64,000 bases of DNA, from the NCBI GenBank assembly GCA_023014485.1, contig JAJOZX010002704.1, positions 234,001 to 298,000 on the forward strand, in the 5' to 3' direction. The notes below the pieces were generated by a model. It had not been told where the DNA came from. It saw only the letters and a program-made list of their open reading frames with translations, and did not search any database. The stretch is from Bathynomus jamesi (taxonomy: Eukaryota; Arthropoda; Malacostraca; Isopoda; Cirolanidae). The translations under genes were made by a program, and so were the position numbers. Below, piece by piece: positions 1 through 11,379 of the stretch. Numbering within the stretch: the stretch's first letter is position 1; every line of letters starts with the position of its first letter.

Positions 1-1811
1 TTGTTGAAGTCAAACAAAACTTGGTTCATGGGACCTAAGTGGCTCTGTAATACATACCAATGGCCTGTGGAACAAGTTAACTTGACATTAAATTTAATCT
101 TTTCAAATGAAAAGGTTGAACCAATCACTAATTATGAACATTATTCTGATTTCAGCAAACTTGTCAGGGTCACAGCTTACTGTTTGAGGTTTGCTCACAA
201 CTGTTTAACTACAATAAACAATCAGCTAAATAAAAACAATCATAATTATACAGAAGTTGCAACCAAGTACTGGATAGCGCATGCACGACAAAAGGAGTAC
301 AATAAAGAGTTAGAATTCTTGACTAATGGGAAACAAACAAAAGAACCTGTACCATCAGTAGTTGTGGATCTAAATTTGTTCAGAGATGAGGAATGCCATC
401 TAAAGTGTAAAGGGAGATTAGACAAATCAAAACTGTCTTACAAAAGCAAACAACCAATCCTTTTACCTAGATTTAGCTATTTGACAACATTAATCATCAG
501 GCAAACACACACAATGATGTACATCATATGGGGTACCACAGACACTAACTACATTAAGAAAAACTTATTGGATACCCAAGGGAAGGATCACTGTTAAAAC
601 AGTCCTGAGTGAGTGTATCACATGTAGGCGTATTCATGCTAGGCCCTATAGGATACCAAATCCTCCTGCTTTGCCAGAGGAGAGAGTTACTCTCAACAGA
701 CCCTTTGAGACTGTAGGCATTGACTATACAGGAGCATTGACTGTGGGGTTGGTTGACACTGAACAAAAAATGTACATTGTACTGTTTACATGTGCTGCCT
801 CACGAGCTGTTTATCTGGATGTTGTGGAGGACCTTACAGCAGAGTCTTTTGTTGCTGTCTTTAAGAGATTCTGTGCACGATATTTAGTACCCAAGACAGT
901 ATGGACTGACAATGCTACATATTTCAAGGCTGGTGAACAAGTCATCCACGATTTGTTAAGCAATGAATTCACACAATTATATATACAAAATTCAAACATA
1001 AAGTGGAAGTATATTCCGGTTGCCTCTCCTTGGTATGGTTCTATCTGGGAGAGGAATATACAAGCAGTAAAGAACTGCTTGAAGAAAGCAAATGGTAAAA
1101 AACAGATACACTTGTTTGAGTTGCTCACTCTCCTGGCTGAGATTGAGAACATCATTAACAATAGACCACTCACTTATGTAAGTGACAACATTAATGACCC
1201 CGGAACCATTAACTCCAAATCATTTGATTCGGGGAGAACAAGTTAGTCTCCTGCCGTACTACTATATAGACTCTTCAGAAGACCCAAACTGGACTCAACG
1301 ACATGATGAGCTCCAGACTAAGTTACAACATTTAACTAGAGTTAAAGCTCATTTCATTAAACAGCGGAAAATTGAGTACTTGATGGGTCTAAGGGAGAGA
1401 CATAACCAAATGACTAAGAAGGATTGGGCTGACACAATTAAGGTAGGGGACCTTGTTCTCATACATGACAGTACTCCAAGACAATACTGGCCTCTGGCTA
1501 GAGTTTTAGAACTCAGACCAGAGGCAGACGGGGTAACAAGAGTGGTCAAATTAAGGACTTCAACGGGTGACACAACAAGAGACATTTCTCTTTTGTACCC
1601 CTTAGAGCCTGGACCCAAAACAATGGACTTTGGAGAACCTTCTCCACCGCCAGTAACAACTGGAGACACTGAACTTCCAGTAACTATTCCTTTGACAGTA
1701 GGAGTGGTAACGCATCCTACTACAACATTGACAGACACATGACCTCAGCGACAAACAGCATTAAAGGCGCGACTAGTTTTACAACAAAAAATAGATGCTG
1801 GGGAATTGTAA
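1..1811 (+). pseudogene. BEL/Pao retrotransposon pol, C-terminal part (integrase), 5' cut by window edge
   Basis: Encodes the end of a BEL/Pao polyprotein: the region between RNase H and integrase, then the zinc-binding CVTCRR-type segment, the core with GIDYTGAL, WTDNATYF and WYGSIWERN (expected D, D, E positions), and a C-terminal tail ending at the TAA at 1809-1811. It aligns along its length with the pol of the complete copy on the minus strand at 46.3-48.1 kb. The reading frame changes near 520-580 and again near 1200, and a TGA at 1740-1742 replaces the arginine codon of the other copy, so as written it is non-coding. It is followed by a non-coding stretch and a 3' LTR. Family assignment is from recognised motifs; the lesions are seen directly. 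Confidence 0.9.
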
Positions 1812-2050
1812 TTTATCTTCTAACTTTCACTTTTCCTTTTCTTATGGTAAAGACCATAGACAGTTTCATCTTATGGATGTATATTTTCTCTTCTAATTAA
1901 ATGCTACATCTTCTCCATGAGATGGTGAGGATAGTCACTGTTAATCAGATTAACAGGCATTTACAGTCAAATAGTTAGCTAGTCTATACTCAGACATAAA
2001 AATTGGTGACATTGACACCAAAATTTTTATCTCCCGGGGCCCCCAGTATA

Positions 2051-2766
2051 TGGAAAACTGATATGTGGGTAGTTGGGATGTAACGAAAATGGTTCACTGA
2101 GTAGGTAGGTAGTTAATCGAACAATTATTAAATTCCTTTTATGTCAATAACTGGGTGGATGAAACCAATTGGTTGCTCACCAGAGTTATTCTCCACACTA
2201 GTATTTATATACTGTGTGACAAGAGCGTGCTCGGTAATAGATATACATTACCGATCAACCAACCAAAAAACCAAGAGGTCGCTGGTGGAAAAAGCCCAGC
2301 GAAAAGGTGGACAAGGGGGAACGAAAACGAGGAACGGGGTTACAAGACGGAACGAGGGAAGGGGGAAGAACAAACAACGGAAAAAAGATCCCCACCAGCA
2401 AGTACGCTCTCAACAATTAAACAAAAGGGGAAAAGGGTCTCTAATAACTAGTAGTAAGTGACTAATTGTGTTTTTAACCCAGTTAGAAGTAAACGCAGTA
2501 AATTAAGCTGGGTCAGACAAATTAGGCCTACATTGTGGCCTAAGACCTAGCATCAACTCATAGCGTAACAAAGGTGAAGGTAGATTGCCCTAACCTAATT
2601 TGGTGAGGAATCCTACTGTGGACCTCAATTTATCTGCCCGCTCTGGACCATTTCCGGAATCTCTAGGCTGACCCCTACAAGGCTAGACTTAATCTACTCT
2701 ATAGTTAGACTGTGGATATAAGGGGTGGGTTAATTGTGGACCAATTGATACAGAGCATTTTTCACA
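2051..2766 (+). repeat. BEL/Pao 3' LTR
   Basis: Begins TGGAAAACTG and ends GCATTTTTCACA, the same termini (TG...CA) as the two LTRs of the minus-strand copy at 45345-46074 and 52179-52901. A GC-rich segment, CCCGGGGCCCCC, lies just upstream at 2033-2045 in both copies. A TATA-like stretch (TATTTATATACTG) lies near 2201-2214. The mate LTR is outside the window, so the target duplication cannot be tested. Confidence 0.9.
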
Positions 2767-2775
2767 TAAGGTTTA

Positions 2776-3420
2776 AAATGAATGGTGAAGTAATTGAGGA
2801 AGTACAAGAGTTTAAGTAATTGGGTCAAACTATTACCAGCTCCTTGAGTGATGACTCGGATATAAGAAAACAGTCTCGAAGCCTGTATGCTAAAGCGAAT
2901 ATGACCATAAGGAGCGTTCGTTTCTGTACAAGTGAAGCTAAAGACACACTCTTTCGTACTTTCTGCAGTAATATATACGGTCTGCAGCTCTGTGTGAATT
3001 ATAAAAAAGGTTCTGGCAGTACCCTAAATTTGCTGTACAACAGTTCTTTTAGACTCTTACATAAATTACCCCCGAGATGCTCAGCTTCGCAAATGTTTGC
3101 TACCCGCAATGTCCCGAGCTTCCCGGAGGTAACAAGACGTGCTCAACACATTCTAATGCAAAGAATTAAAAAATCAACCAACCCGATCATCCAAGCTATC
3201 CATGAGTCCTGCCATTTATCCTCTAAGGCCTAAGCTATGGACTTCTTGGTACGAAAACGTCTGTCTGTCTGTAGCTCCACTTAACTTCGACAGTGCAGTA
3301 TTATTTCTAATCAATTGTATATATTTCTACCCTTAGTGTATGAACTGTCATTGTATAATAATATTTGCCATATGGACTATAGTCTGGCAATAAACCTTTT
3401 CATTTTCATTTTCATATAGC
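2776..3420 (+). pseudogene. LINE-A (CR1/jockey-like) 3' end fragment
   Basis: Remnant of the C-terminal part of a non-LTR reverse transcriptase (post-RT region containing SLSDDSDIRKQ, NYKKGSG and CSASQMF), open from 2820 to 3235, with a TAA interrupting the frame at 2817-2819. An AATAAA lies near 3390 and the element ends in a TTTTCAT-type repeat. The same region of the same LINE type occurs at about 29600-30260. It abuts the BEL LTR directly. Confidence 0.75.
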
Positions 3421-3538
3421 AAAATTGGGGTAGAGTTACCAGATGCTCTTATTACGAAATGTATTTAAATCAATATATTTAATTTAAATACTCTTAACAC
3501 GTGTACATATATATGTAATAATAACAATAAGTCAATAT
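3415..3538 (+). repeat. Dispersed direct repeat, copy A
   Basis: About 124 bp that recur in the same orientation at 5092-5217 with a few substitutions and indels (shared core TTAATTTAAATACTCTTAAC followed by ACGTGTACATAT). No coding potential. Identity of the parent element unknown. Confidence 0.8.
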
Positions 3539-3540
3539 TT

Positions 3541-3751
3541 AAATTTAACACATTGTGGTTTGTCAAGACCATAGTTCTGGTACGTTCTACGGTCACAATG
3601 ACTGAAAGGACAGTGAAGCATGCTGATAATGACATGAAATCATCATAAGATCTAATACTTTTTGTCTAAGTATATGCAATTTGCAAACTCCTCTAAAGTG
3701 TATAATTATAATCAGTCGTGTGATGGAATAAATCTTCAAACTACTTTTGCC

Positions 3752-3798
<47 letters not shown>

Positions 3799-4104
3799 CT
3801 TGTTTCATGATTATGCAAAGAAACTAGGCTGTGGCGGGGTTATCTAGCTATGTTGCTCGACATAATACTTAAATCTATTTAAATTCGGTTGTGATGTCCG
3901 TTACAATAAGGAAAACAATAAGAGAGAACTTTATAAATTTTAGACAATGAGGAAACCTGTAAACTGTGGAGAGACTTGCTTGGTACTATATACGATGCAG
4001 GCAGGAAGGAGGGGCCAATCGCGAATCTCCGAAACTATTGAAATTACACCTTTTTGAAAAGACTGTGTAGTGTGTAAGATGCATGCGTGTGTAGTAAGGG
4101 ATAT

Positions 4105-4140
<36 letters not shown>

Positions 4141-4958
4141 TTATTTATTTATTTATTTAAATTCGACTCTTGTAAATATGCATAGCGGGTTATTATGAGT
4201 CAGAAGTTCTAATGAGATCGATGTACAGTTCCCTCGAATGATCTGTTAAATAATTTTAAATTAAATGTTAGGCTCACGTCATTGCGGAAACTAAGATCGC
4301 ATGATGATACTTTTACGTTTTTAATACAGGTGAAAAGGCGTATGTTGCATACTATACGTACATATATTAGGATTGAAAGTATTTTTGTGGCCATTTGTAC
4401 AGAAAATAATGCTTTTTATACGAGATCTGATATCATAAAGCATTAATTATAACATTTTAAACGTTGTGTAACGGTAGGCTTCAGTCTGTAAAGACATGAT
4501 TGGTACAGCTAATGACAAAAACAATAAGCATGAACATTCTGTGTGATTGATGTAAACAGTGGCCTGACTGGTGTGAAAACAAATACGTTTATTATGAGAA
4601 TTATGAGGAATTGTGAACAGCCGTTAAATTAGAGAAATGATAATTAAAGTAATGTGAATAGTCCTAACTATAACTACAAGTAGAAAGGTTCTTAATGAAA
4701 AATCTCTCAACTTTCAATACCTATTTCCCGCTGCATCTATTTAAAAATGACAACCCACATAAATTTGACATCCCGTTTTCTTTAATTGCATCTAATAAGA
4801 AATTTTTTACCCGAACCTACTTATTTGGATGTTATATATATATATATATATAAGCAAACAACCACAAGGAAAAGGAAACACAAAGTCCGAGCGCTTTCGT
4901 GTTTCCTTTTCCTTGTGGTGTTTGCTTATTAATAAGGTCACGTGTTATTTTGTGATTC

Positions 4959-4989
<31 letters not shown>

Positions 4990-5091
4990 TGATAATAATA
5001 ATAATAACAAGATTAGTTGCAGCTAATAGTCTTTAGAAGAAAGTTAAACTTAGCAAATAACCTGAAAACAATTACTGAGAGAAATATACTG
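3541..5091. other. AT-rich non-coding region with microsatellites
   Basis: Contains (TA)n at about 3755-3797, (TA)n followed by (TTTA)n at 4105-4160, (TA)n at 4833-4852 and 4964-4990, then (ATA)n. ORFs here are mostly translated TA repeats (IYIYIY) and are not genes. Apart from the hairpin at 4852-4928 nothing recognisable is seen. Confidence 0.8.
4852..4928. repeat. Hairpin (about 29-bp inverted arms) between TA microsatellites
   Basis: Left arm AAGCAAACAACCACAAGG followed by AAAAGGAAACAC; right arm GTGTTTCCTTTTCCTTGTGG followed by TGTTTGCTT. The arms match apart from one single-base indel and enclose about 17 bp that can itself pair partly (AAAG/CTTT). TA repeats on both sides suggest a small palindromic element inserted in, or generating, TA repeats. 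Confidence 0.75.
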
Positions 5092-5217
5092 TATAGCAAG
5101 ATTGGGGGTATAGTTGCCAGATGCTTTTATTACGAAGGGAATTGAAATCAATATATTTAATTTAAATACTCTTAACACGTGTACATATATATATGTAATA
5201 ATAACAATAAATCAATA
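5092..5217 (+). repeat. Dispersed direct repeat, copy B
   Basis: Second copy of the repeat at 3415-3538. Both are preceded by TATAGCAA and followed by ACAATAARTCAATATT. Confidence 0.8.
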
Positions 5218-5220
5218 TTA

Positions 5221-6375
5221 GTAATAATATTTAAGTGGATGTTTAGCGGAGGATAACAGAATTGATGCTTCAGATTCAAAGCTGTGTTACGCAGCTTGAT
5301 GTTCTTTTTAGCATATGCAATTTTATAACGAAATTTGCTGTATAGTAAAATTATTAATTCACATACCAGAAGATAGCATGTGAAAGTGAATGTAATGGTA
5401 TATATCAGCGTAAATAACAGAAAACTACATATTTAAATAAACAAATATGAGTGTACTATATGTATATATTGTATTTGAAGGTCATCTCGTTTGAAAATAA
5501 GCCAGTTTCCCTTAAAAAAGAGAGAAATTAATTTATTTAAATTAAAATGATAAATATTAATTTTATTTTTCATAATGCAGATCTTAAACAAAGAACTTGT
5601 ATTAGGTTTAAAATATGATCACTCTGATTTTCATTTATGTATTGTTGGCAATTTGTTAACATTTGAAAATTGGGTGTTAATGTGCAATCTCGTTAGGCCT
5701 ATTAAAACCTTTCATTCGTTTCCATTTCTACTGTCTTCTAATTTGCGGAAAGTACTTGAATGTATGTATGTTTTTTCATGTTTGTTCTTGTTTGCCTCAT
5801 GAAAGAACTTTTTCGAAGGAGGAAGGCGAGGCTCAATCCTTTCTTAAATTTTTTGAAGGTGAAGACGAATCATTTTTAAAATTTATTTTTTTTAATTTAA
5901 TTTTTTAAATTTAATTTTTTTAAATTTATTTTTTAATTTTTTTTTTTTTGAAGGACCATGAAGGACACCTCATAAAGGAGGGACCGCCATGAAGGACGGT
6001 GGAGGACCTCCATGAAGGACGGTGGAGGACCGCCATGAAGGACGGTGAGGGGGGGAAATTTTCAAATTGATCCATTGCTGTCTCACATTTTGCGGGTATA
6101 CTACTAGGGTTACCAACTTTTGCTGAAGCCATTCCGGGACACCCAGCACCAAAATGGTACTGTATTACTATTAGGAAGGGGTGTTAATTGGAAAATCTGA
6201 GATATTTTTGGTCTGTCCCCCTAAAACATTGAGTTGGTTGTTCTATTTAGTAAAATGACAATTTTTGTATGATTGAAAGGGTTAAATCCCCTTGTACATT
6301 CCCCTGAAAATTGGCGTCTATGAGTGTTTTTGTGGCATTTTCGGTATATTTGACAGTTTTTCATGTACTTTAATA
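5221..6375. other. Non-coding; tandem 'GAAGGACGG' repeat at about 5950-6048
   Basis: Mostly AT-rich, with A/T homopolymer stretches around 5860-5950. At 5950-6048 a roughly 25-30 bp unit containing CCATGAAGGACGGTGGAGGA repeats about three times. The following stretch at 6105-6155 (TAGGGTTACCAACTTTTG) resembles the terminus of a degraded hAT-like element, but no partner end was found. ORFs here look incidental. Confidence 0.6.
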
Positions 6376-7579
6376 TACAGGGTGTCCCATAAGGAAAAAT
6401 AATAAAAAAAGGCAAAACAAAAGCTTTTATTTAAAGAACGTGCTCAATATGTCCACCATTGTTTTCAATACACAAATTCAGACGTGATACCCAGTCAGCA
6501 AGCACACGGTGAATGATGTCAGGAGTAATGGTGTTACATGCCCCAATAATGCGCTGCCGCAAATGTTCAACACTCATAATTTTCTCTGCGTATACCAGCG
6601 CTTTCAAGTGGCTCCAGAGATAAAAATCTAGTGGCGTGAGATCCGGGCTTCTAGCTGGCCATTCCACAGGCCCTCGACGTCCTATCCAATGACCAGGGAA
6701 TTGTTGGTACAGGTATTCCCTTACTCGGGTGCTGTAATGTGCAGGAGCGCCGTCTTGCTGGAACCATGTTGAGAAATTTCCTTCTTCGTTCAAGACACTG
6801 GGAAATGCTTCTTCCTTGAGCATACGTAGGTTGGTGCCTCCAGTGACATATTCATCGAAAAAGAGGGGGCCTATGATGCGATCCTTCCAAATGCCACACC
6901 ATACCATCACCCGAGATGCACCTTGTTCCTTTGAAGAGATATACCAGTGAGGGTTGTTTTGAGACCAGTAGCGGGTGTTCTGTCGATTTACTTCACCATT
7001 TCCATAAAAAACAGCCTCGTCACTGAACAGAATGGTGGACGGGAAATTGGCATCCCGAGCATATTGTTCCGTAGCCCATTCACAAAATTCCATCCGCCGG
7101 TCGGGATCATCTTCGCTTAATTTCTGTAGGATCTGAAGTTTATATGGATGCCATTTGTGAGCCTGAAGAATGCGATGGATGCTACTTTTCGACACTCCTG
7201 TCTCGGCGGACAATTGCCGAAGAGACTTATTGGGACTTCTGTTAAAATGAGCCAGGATAGCAGTCGCTGTATCATCGTCAGTGAACCTCCTTGAAGGTCC
7301 ACTGCGTGGTTGGTCTTCTATGGATCCTGTTTCCTTAAACTTTGCAACAAGTCTGCTAACATAACTCTGTGTTATTGGCTCGCGGTCTGGATGCAGTCTG
7401 TTAAATTCAGCAGGGCCCTCTCTTTGACTCCGATTTCCTATGAGTAGAATTATCTGGATTCGTTCTTCCTTGCTCACAGACATTATGGCCTGTAGAAAGA
7501 GAAGAATATGAATTATGGTTTGTAGAAATAGAAAAATATGAATTTCTCCTATGATGCCGGACTTATGGGACACCCGGTA
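6376..7579 (-). mobile_element. Tc1/mariner-superfamily transposon, apparently complete
   Basis: 1204 bp bounded by terminal inverted repeats: left TACAGGGTGTCCCATAAG, right end (reverse complement) TACCGGGTGTCCCATAAG, one mismatch in 18. TA lies on each side (6374-6375 and 7580-7581), the duplication expected for this superfamily. One uninterrupted transposase ORF fills the interior on the minus strand. Confidence 0.92.
6431..7483 (-). CDS. Tc1/mariner-superfamily transposase, 350 aa, DD41D-type spacing
   Basis: Cut-and-paste transposase acting on its own inverted repeats. The frame is open upstream to 7573, but the first 30 codons overlap the TIR region, so I place the start at the methionine of MSVSKEERIQ. 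The N-terminal part (about residues 1-110) is a helix-turn-helix region of the DUF4817 kind followed by a second helix-turn-helix (LSAETGVSKSSIHRIL). Catalytic motifs: FSDEAVF, WFQQDGAPAH and RSPDLTPLDFYLW. Between the aspartate of QQD and that of PLD I count 41 residues, not the 34 of classic mariner. No stop or frameshift, unlike nearly every other element here, so it could be young and functional. Inside intact TIRs with TA flanks. Confidence 0.93.
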   Translation of the reverse strand: MSVSKEERIQIILLIGNRSQREGPAEFNRLHPDREPITQSYVSRLVAKFKETGSIEDQPRSGPSRRFTDDDTATAILAHFNRSPNKSLRQLSAETGVSKSSIHRILQAHKWHPYKLQILQKLSEDDPDRRMEFCEWATEQYARDANFPSTILFSDEAVFYGNGEVNRQNTRYWSQNNPHWYISSKEQGASRVMVWCGIWKDRIIGPLFFDEYVTGGTNLRMLKEEAFPSVLNEEGNFSTWFQQDGAPAHYSTRVREYLYQQFPGHWIGRRGPVEWPARSPDLTPLDFYLWSHLKALVYAEKIMSVEHLRQRIIGACNTITPDIIHRVLADWVSRLNLCIENNGGHIEHVL

Positions 7580-7581
7580 TA

Positions 7582-8062
7582 TGTGTTTATTTAACTTTAA
7601 AACAAGTCCTAATCCTATGAATGTGCATGAAATTAATTGTGAAATACATATTTATCTCACGTATTATACATAAAATATATTATATTTGGAAGATACTATG
7701 AACTCATGAAGCAAATGGAGCCCAGATATGGGTCTATTACAATAATGAACCACTAATGTTTCTTGGAGACTTGGTTTGTGTTCGAGGGGGTTATGTTTTA
7801 TACAGATATACCATTTTTCTCTTTAGTATGTAAAGAAGGATTAGAATTAGGAAATATCTGGCAGTGTAATGATGCAATAAGTAGAGATTTAGATAGGTTT
7901 ATATCATGGAAATTGGTAGTTGATGTCTTATTAGCTTTGTCATTATGGCATTAGTATTATTCTTATTTATGTAATAGACTGTTTCTTCTTAGCACATTAG
8001 TGCAGCACATAAAACTTTAGTAGTGGTAAATCCTCTTTTCTGTTTCAAGTAATTAACTAGTC
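7582..8062. other. No recognisable feature
   Basis: AT-rich sequence. A 63-codon ORF at 7763-7954 (+) shows no domain I recognise and is not supported further. Confidence 0.5.
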
Positions 8063-8356
8063 ATGAACATGGCTCAAGCACTGGATAGACCACAGTTTGT
8101 GACACGGGTCAGGAGCAAAAAGATACTGGGAACCACTGACTATGTTGAGGAGGCAGAGTTTCCACATGGCAGACTCTCAACCCAGAAAGACATTATTCAA
8201 AATATGTTCTACCTCCTCAGGCCAAAACGAGCAGGCCAGGCTCAACGTTCTAAGGATGATGCAGCTCTACTTCTAGCTGAGGTTCTACAAGAGTACTGGA
8301 TATTCTGCATTCTACTAGGGGTACTCAATATATTTTGCCCTACCCTTTTTTCTTAG
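8063..8356 (+). pseudogene. Unrecognised protein, N-terminal fragment
   Basis: A 97-codon ORF whose first 83 or so residues look protein-like (LDRPQFVTRVRSKK, LSTQKDIIQNMFYLLRP, LLLAEVLQEYWIFC). The last part is probably read into the adjacent mariner. I do not know its function; it resembles in style an uncharacterised arthropod family I have seen without domain names. The sequence at 18720-19550 on the minus strand looks like the rest of the same protein, which would be contiguous if the 9599-19550 inversion is undone. Inference, not proof. Confidence 0.4.
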
Positions 8357-8468
8357 CTAAATAATAGGCCATGGGGTTGAAATGTCTTTTGGGCCGTACG
8401 TTTGAACTTTCTGCGCTTCATATAACCGGATTTTTCCAGTTTGAACCTCCCCTCCTTGTATAAAACCG

Positions 8469-9572
8469 ATGGTTAACGCAGTTTCGAAAATGGCGTCTAA
8501 CAGTGATATACGTCGTAAACAGAAAGCTGTTATCGACTTCTTAACAGCAGAGGAGGAAACAGTTGGAAATATTCACAAACGTCTACAAAACGTTTACGGA
8601 GATGCTGTTGTTGATCGAAGCACAGTTGGACGCTGGTCTAAACGTGTGAGATCATCGGAGAGAGAGAGAGAGAGCCAGCCTCGATGATGAGCCACGCAGC
8701 GGTCGCCCGGCATCGGCTGTGACATCTCACACTCTGCAACGTGCTAACAGCATCATTCGATCAAATCGGCGCGTCAAATACAAAGAGCTATCACTGGAGC
8801 TAGGAATTAGTAAAGGAAGTGTGAATACGATAATTCAGCAATTGGGATACTCAAAAGTGTGTTCACGGTTTGTTCCTCGCGAACTGACTGAAGATCACAA
8901 AACCCAAAGAAAAGAAATTGCTTCTGAGTCGTTGGTTCGATACGAGACAGAAGAGGATGACTTCCTTTCACGAATTGTGATTGGGGATGAGACTTGGGTA
9001 CACCACTTTGAACCTGAAACAAAACATCAATCCATGGAGTGGCATCACGCAGACTCCCCACGCAAGAAAAAGTTCAAAATGGCTCCCTCTGCAGGAAAGG
9101 TTATGGCCACCATCTTCTGGGACATGAAAGGGGTGATTCTGGTGGACATTATGAAGAAAGGATAAACAATCAACTCAGAGGCATATATTGCTACCCTACA
9201 GAGACTCCAGAGACGTATAAAGCGAGTTCGACCGTAGAGAAATCTGGAAGACGTCCTTCTTTTTGCACGATAACGCATAACGCAAGATCACACAACAGTT
9301 TGCAAACAAGAGAGGCCATCACAAAAATGCGCTTGATTGTGTTACCCCACCCTCCATACAGCCCGGATCTGGCACCTTCAGACTTCCATTTGTTTGGGCC
9401 AATGAAGGATGTTATTCGTGGAAAAAAATTTCAGAGTAACGATGAAGTTGTTGAGGAGATTAAGAGGTGGCTCCAGCGGAACCCAACGGACTTTTACCGG
9501 CAAGGAATAAAGGCCCTTGTTTCGAGGTGGAGGAAAGCCGTAGAAAAGGATGGAAACTATGTGGAAAAATAA
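8469..9572 (+). pseudogene. Mariner transposase, decayed
   Basis: Recognisable mariner transposase running MASNSDIRRKQ (start region), LGISKGSVNTII (helix-turn-helix), VIGDETWVHH (first catalytic aspartate), then PHPPYSPDLAPSDFHLF (third aspartate) and a C terminus ending VEKDGNYVEK. The frame changes near 8680 at an AGAG repeat and near 9160-9290; the central HDNAR-type motif is split between frames. The 3' inverted repeat appears cut at about 9598, where LINE-B sequence begins, one of the proposed inversion breakpoints. Confidence 0.88.
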
Positions 9573-9598
9573 AAATTTGTAAAAAAGGTATGTAACTA

Positions 9599-11368
9599 CT
9601 GCTTTACTAATGTCTATTGTTGCTAATAGTGTACGTTGAGCTGGTCGTCTGGAGTTGATGCCATCCATGATGTGCTGCGTGAGGTTAGTGAGTAATGTCG
9701 TGGTTGAGTGGTGAGGTCGAATCCATGTTGAGTAGGCGATAGTGGAATGTGTGGGTTGGTGATTTGTAAGATTAGTCTTTCTGTTACTTTGTAAGGTGTG
9801 CATAGTAAAGTAATGGGTCTATAGGAAGCTGGTTCTGTTGGATTTTTGTTTGGTTTGAGTAGTGTAATAATTTTACCTTGTTTCCATATGTCAGGAATAA
9901 TACAGCGTTGGTATGAATATGTGCTGATATTTGTGAGAGCTAGTATTCCTTGTGGGCCCAAGTGTTTAAGGTGTATGTTAGATATGTTGTCTGGTCCAGA
10001 AGCCTTCGAATTCTTAATGTTTTTGATGATCTTGGTGGTCTGGGTGTAATGGTCGTGTCGAGTCTGTAGGTTTTCTTGTGTCTGGCTGTTTGTCTGTCTG
10101 CGTGTTTCTGGTTGTTGTCTCTGTTTAAGTGACTTATCTTTGCGTAGTGATTAACTAGAATGTTAGCTTGTTGTGTGTATGTTGGGATATTATTTTGGCT
10201 GCGACAGATAGCCGCGTGTGAGGTGTGAATGCCGCTGTTAGAGTGGGTAATGCTGTTTATAGTCTTGTATAGCCTGGATGTATCTGTGGAGTGGTTTAGT
10301 GTTGTTATGAATTCCCTGAATGTTTCCGTTTGTTTTTCTTTGAGTTTGTTGTTTATTTCTGTGTTGAGCTGTTGTATCTGCTGTTTTATGGCTTCTGTGT
10401 GTGGTGTTTGTGTGTTATATTTGAGGTTGTTACGTTGCCTTATGAGGTGGGCTATTTCTCTAGTGTAATTTGGGTTGTATTTCCTAATGTTGCCCTTGGT
10501 ATGTATTTGTTTGCATTATTGATAATCTGATTAAATGTCTTGAGTGTTGTATTGATGTTTATGATGGGTGTGCTATTTAATGTAGTGAATTGTTCCTCAG
10601 TCTGTATTTTGAACTGTTCCCAATCAGCTTTCTTGTAATTTCTGTAAGTGTGCCTAAGGTTGTTGGGGCAGAGTGTAGAATGTGTTGTAATGATGATGGG
10701 CAGGTGGTCTGATGACAGTTGTTTTTCTGTTCTCCATTATGTATGTGTTGCTAGTGAGGGGGAACAGAACGTTATGTCTGGGAGGAGTTTGAGTATCCTG
10801 CTTGATGTGGTATGTGTGTATGTTCTTCTGTATTGTTAACCTTTAAGGACTGAAGATGCCAATTGCTAACGTTTCAAATACACGCATTCATAACTTAGCC
10901 CTACAAAAAATTCAGGGCTTAAAGGGTTAAGAATGAAGAGGCTGTTTAGATGTGTGGCTATGTTGGCGCCTCTGGTGTTGTTTTGGTTGTGCAGGTACTA
11001 ACTAGTGTCTTTGGCGTTGAAGTCTCCTCCTAAGATGACATTAGTGAGAGAGGCAAGATTGTGTAACTGTGGATTGTAATTGGCTGGCACCTGAGGTGAA
11101 CTATCTGGTGGGATATAAATGTTGATTAGTGTGGTGTTGTGTTTTGTGCGTGTTTTAATGTTAACTGCCTGTATTTCTATCGTGTTATCTGCTTGGATTG
11201 TGTTTGTAATGTTTTGGGTAGCATCAGTGTAGCTAATGCGTTTACGTATGTAAGTGATGAGTCCACCCCCGTTACCCCAAGTACGATCTTGACGGATCGC
11301 CGTGAAGTCAGGGATGGTGGGTGTTTTGTGTGTGCGTTTTAGTTTTGTTTCTTGTATGAGTGCTACCT
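9599..11368 (-). pseudogene. LINE-B copy 1 (endonuclease and first half of RT), inverted duplicate D1
   Basis: Reverse-strand match to the 5' portion of LINE-B at 19551-21240. It starts (5' side) at ALIQETKL of the APE endonuclease domain and stops abruptly inside RT at the DISKA codons, abutting the mariner. It shares with copy 2 a TAG replacing a tryptophan codon after DTS, a one-base deletion in the HGFRPH region and the same 88-bp MITE, none present in copy 3. It therefore derives from the same insertion as copy 2, not from independent transposition. The 5' flank carries one half of an 11-bp target duplication. Confidence 0.88.
10840..10926 (-). mobile_element. TTAA-flanked MITE inside LINE-B copy 1
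   Basis: Reverse copy of the element at 19906-19993, flanked by TTAA on each side. Termini are CCCTTTAAG-type inverted repeats; one C is missing at one end. Too short to code. A TTAA target suggests mobilisation by a piggyBac- or Kolobok-type transposase. Confidence 0.8.
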
Positions 11369-11379
11369 GTCTGCGAAGG
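11369..11379 (-). repeat. LINE-B target-site duplication, displaced half
   Basis: GTCTGCGAAGG, the reverse complement of the CCTTCGCAGAC found at 22622-22632 after the (CAA)n tail of LINE-B copy 2. The two halves of one duplication now lie 11 kb apart in opposite orientation. Confidence 0.85.

Noticed and set aside
3593..3847. ORFs with IYIYIYIY tracts on both strands
   Set aside because: Translations of a (TA)n microsatellite.
3415..5217. LTR pair of a small LTR element
   Set aside because: No TG...CA ends, no target duplication, no coding or primer site between.
10229..10530. Hydrophobic ORFs (+) repeated at 20254-20606 and 24646-24998 (-)
   Set aside because: Antisense shadows of the LINE-B reverse transcriptase; the recurrence follows the LINE copies.
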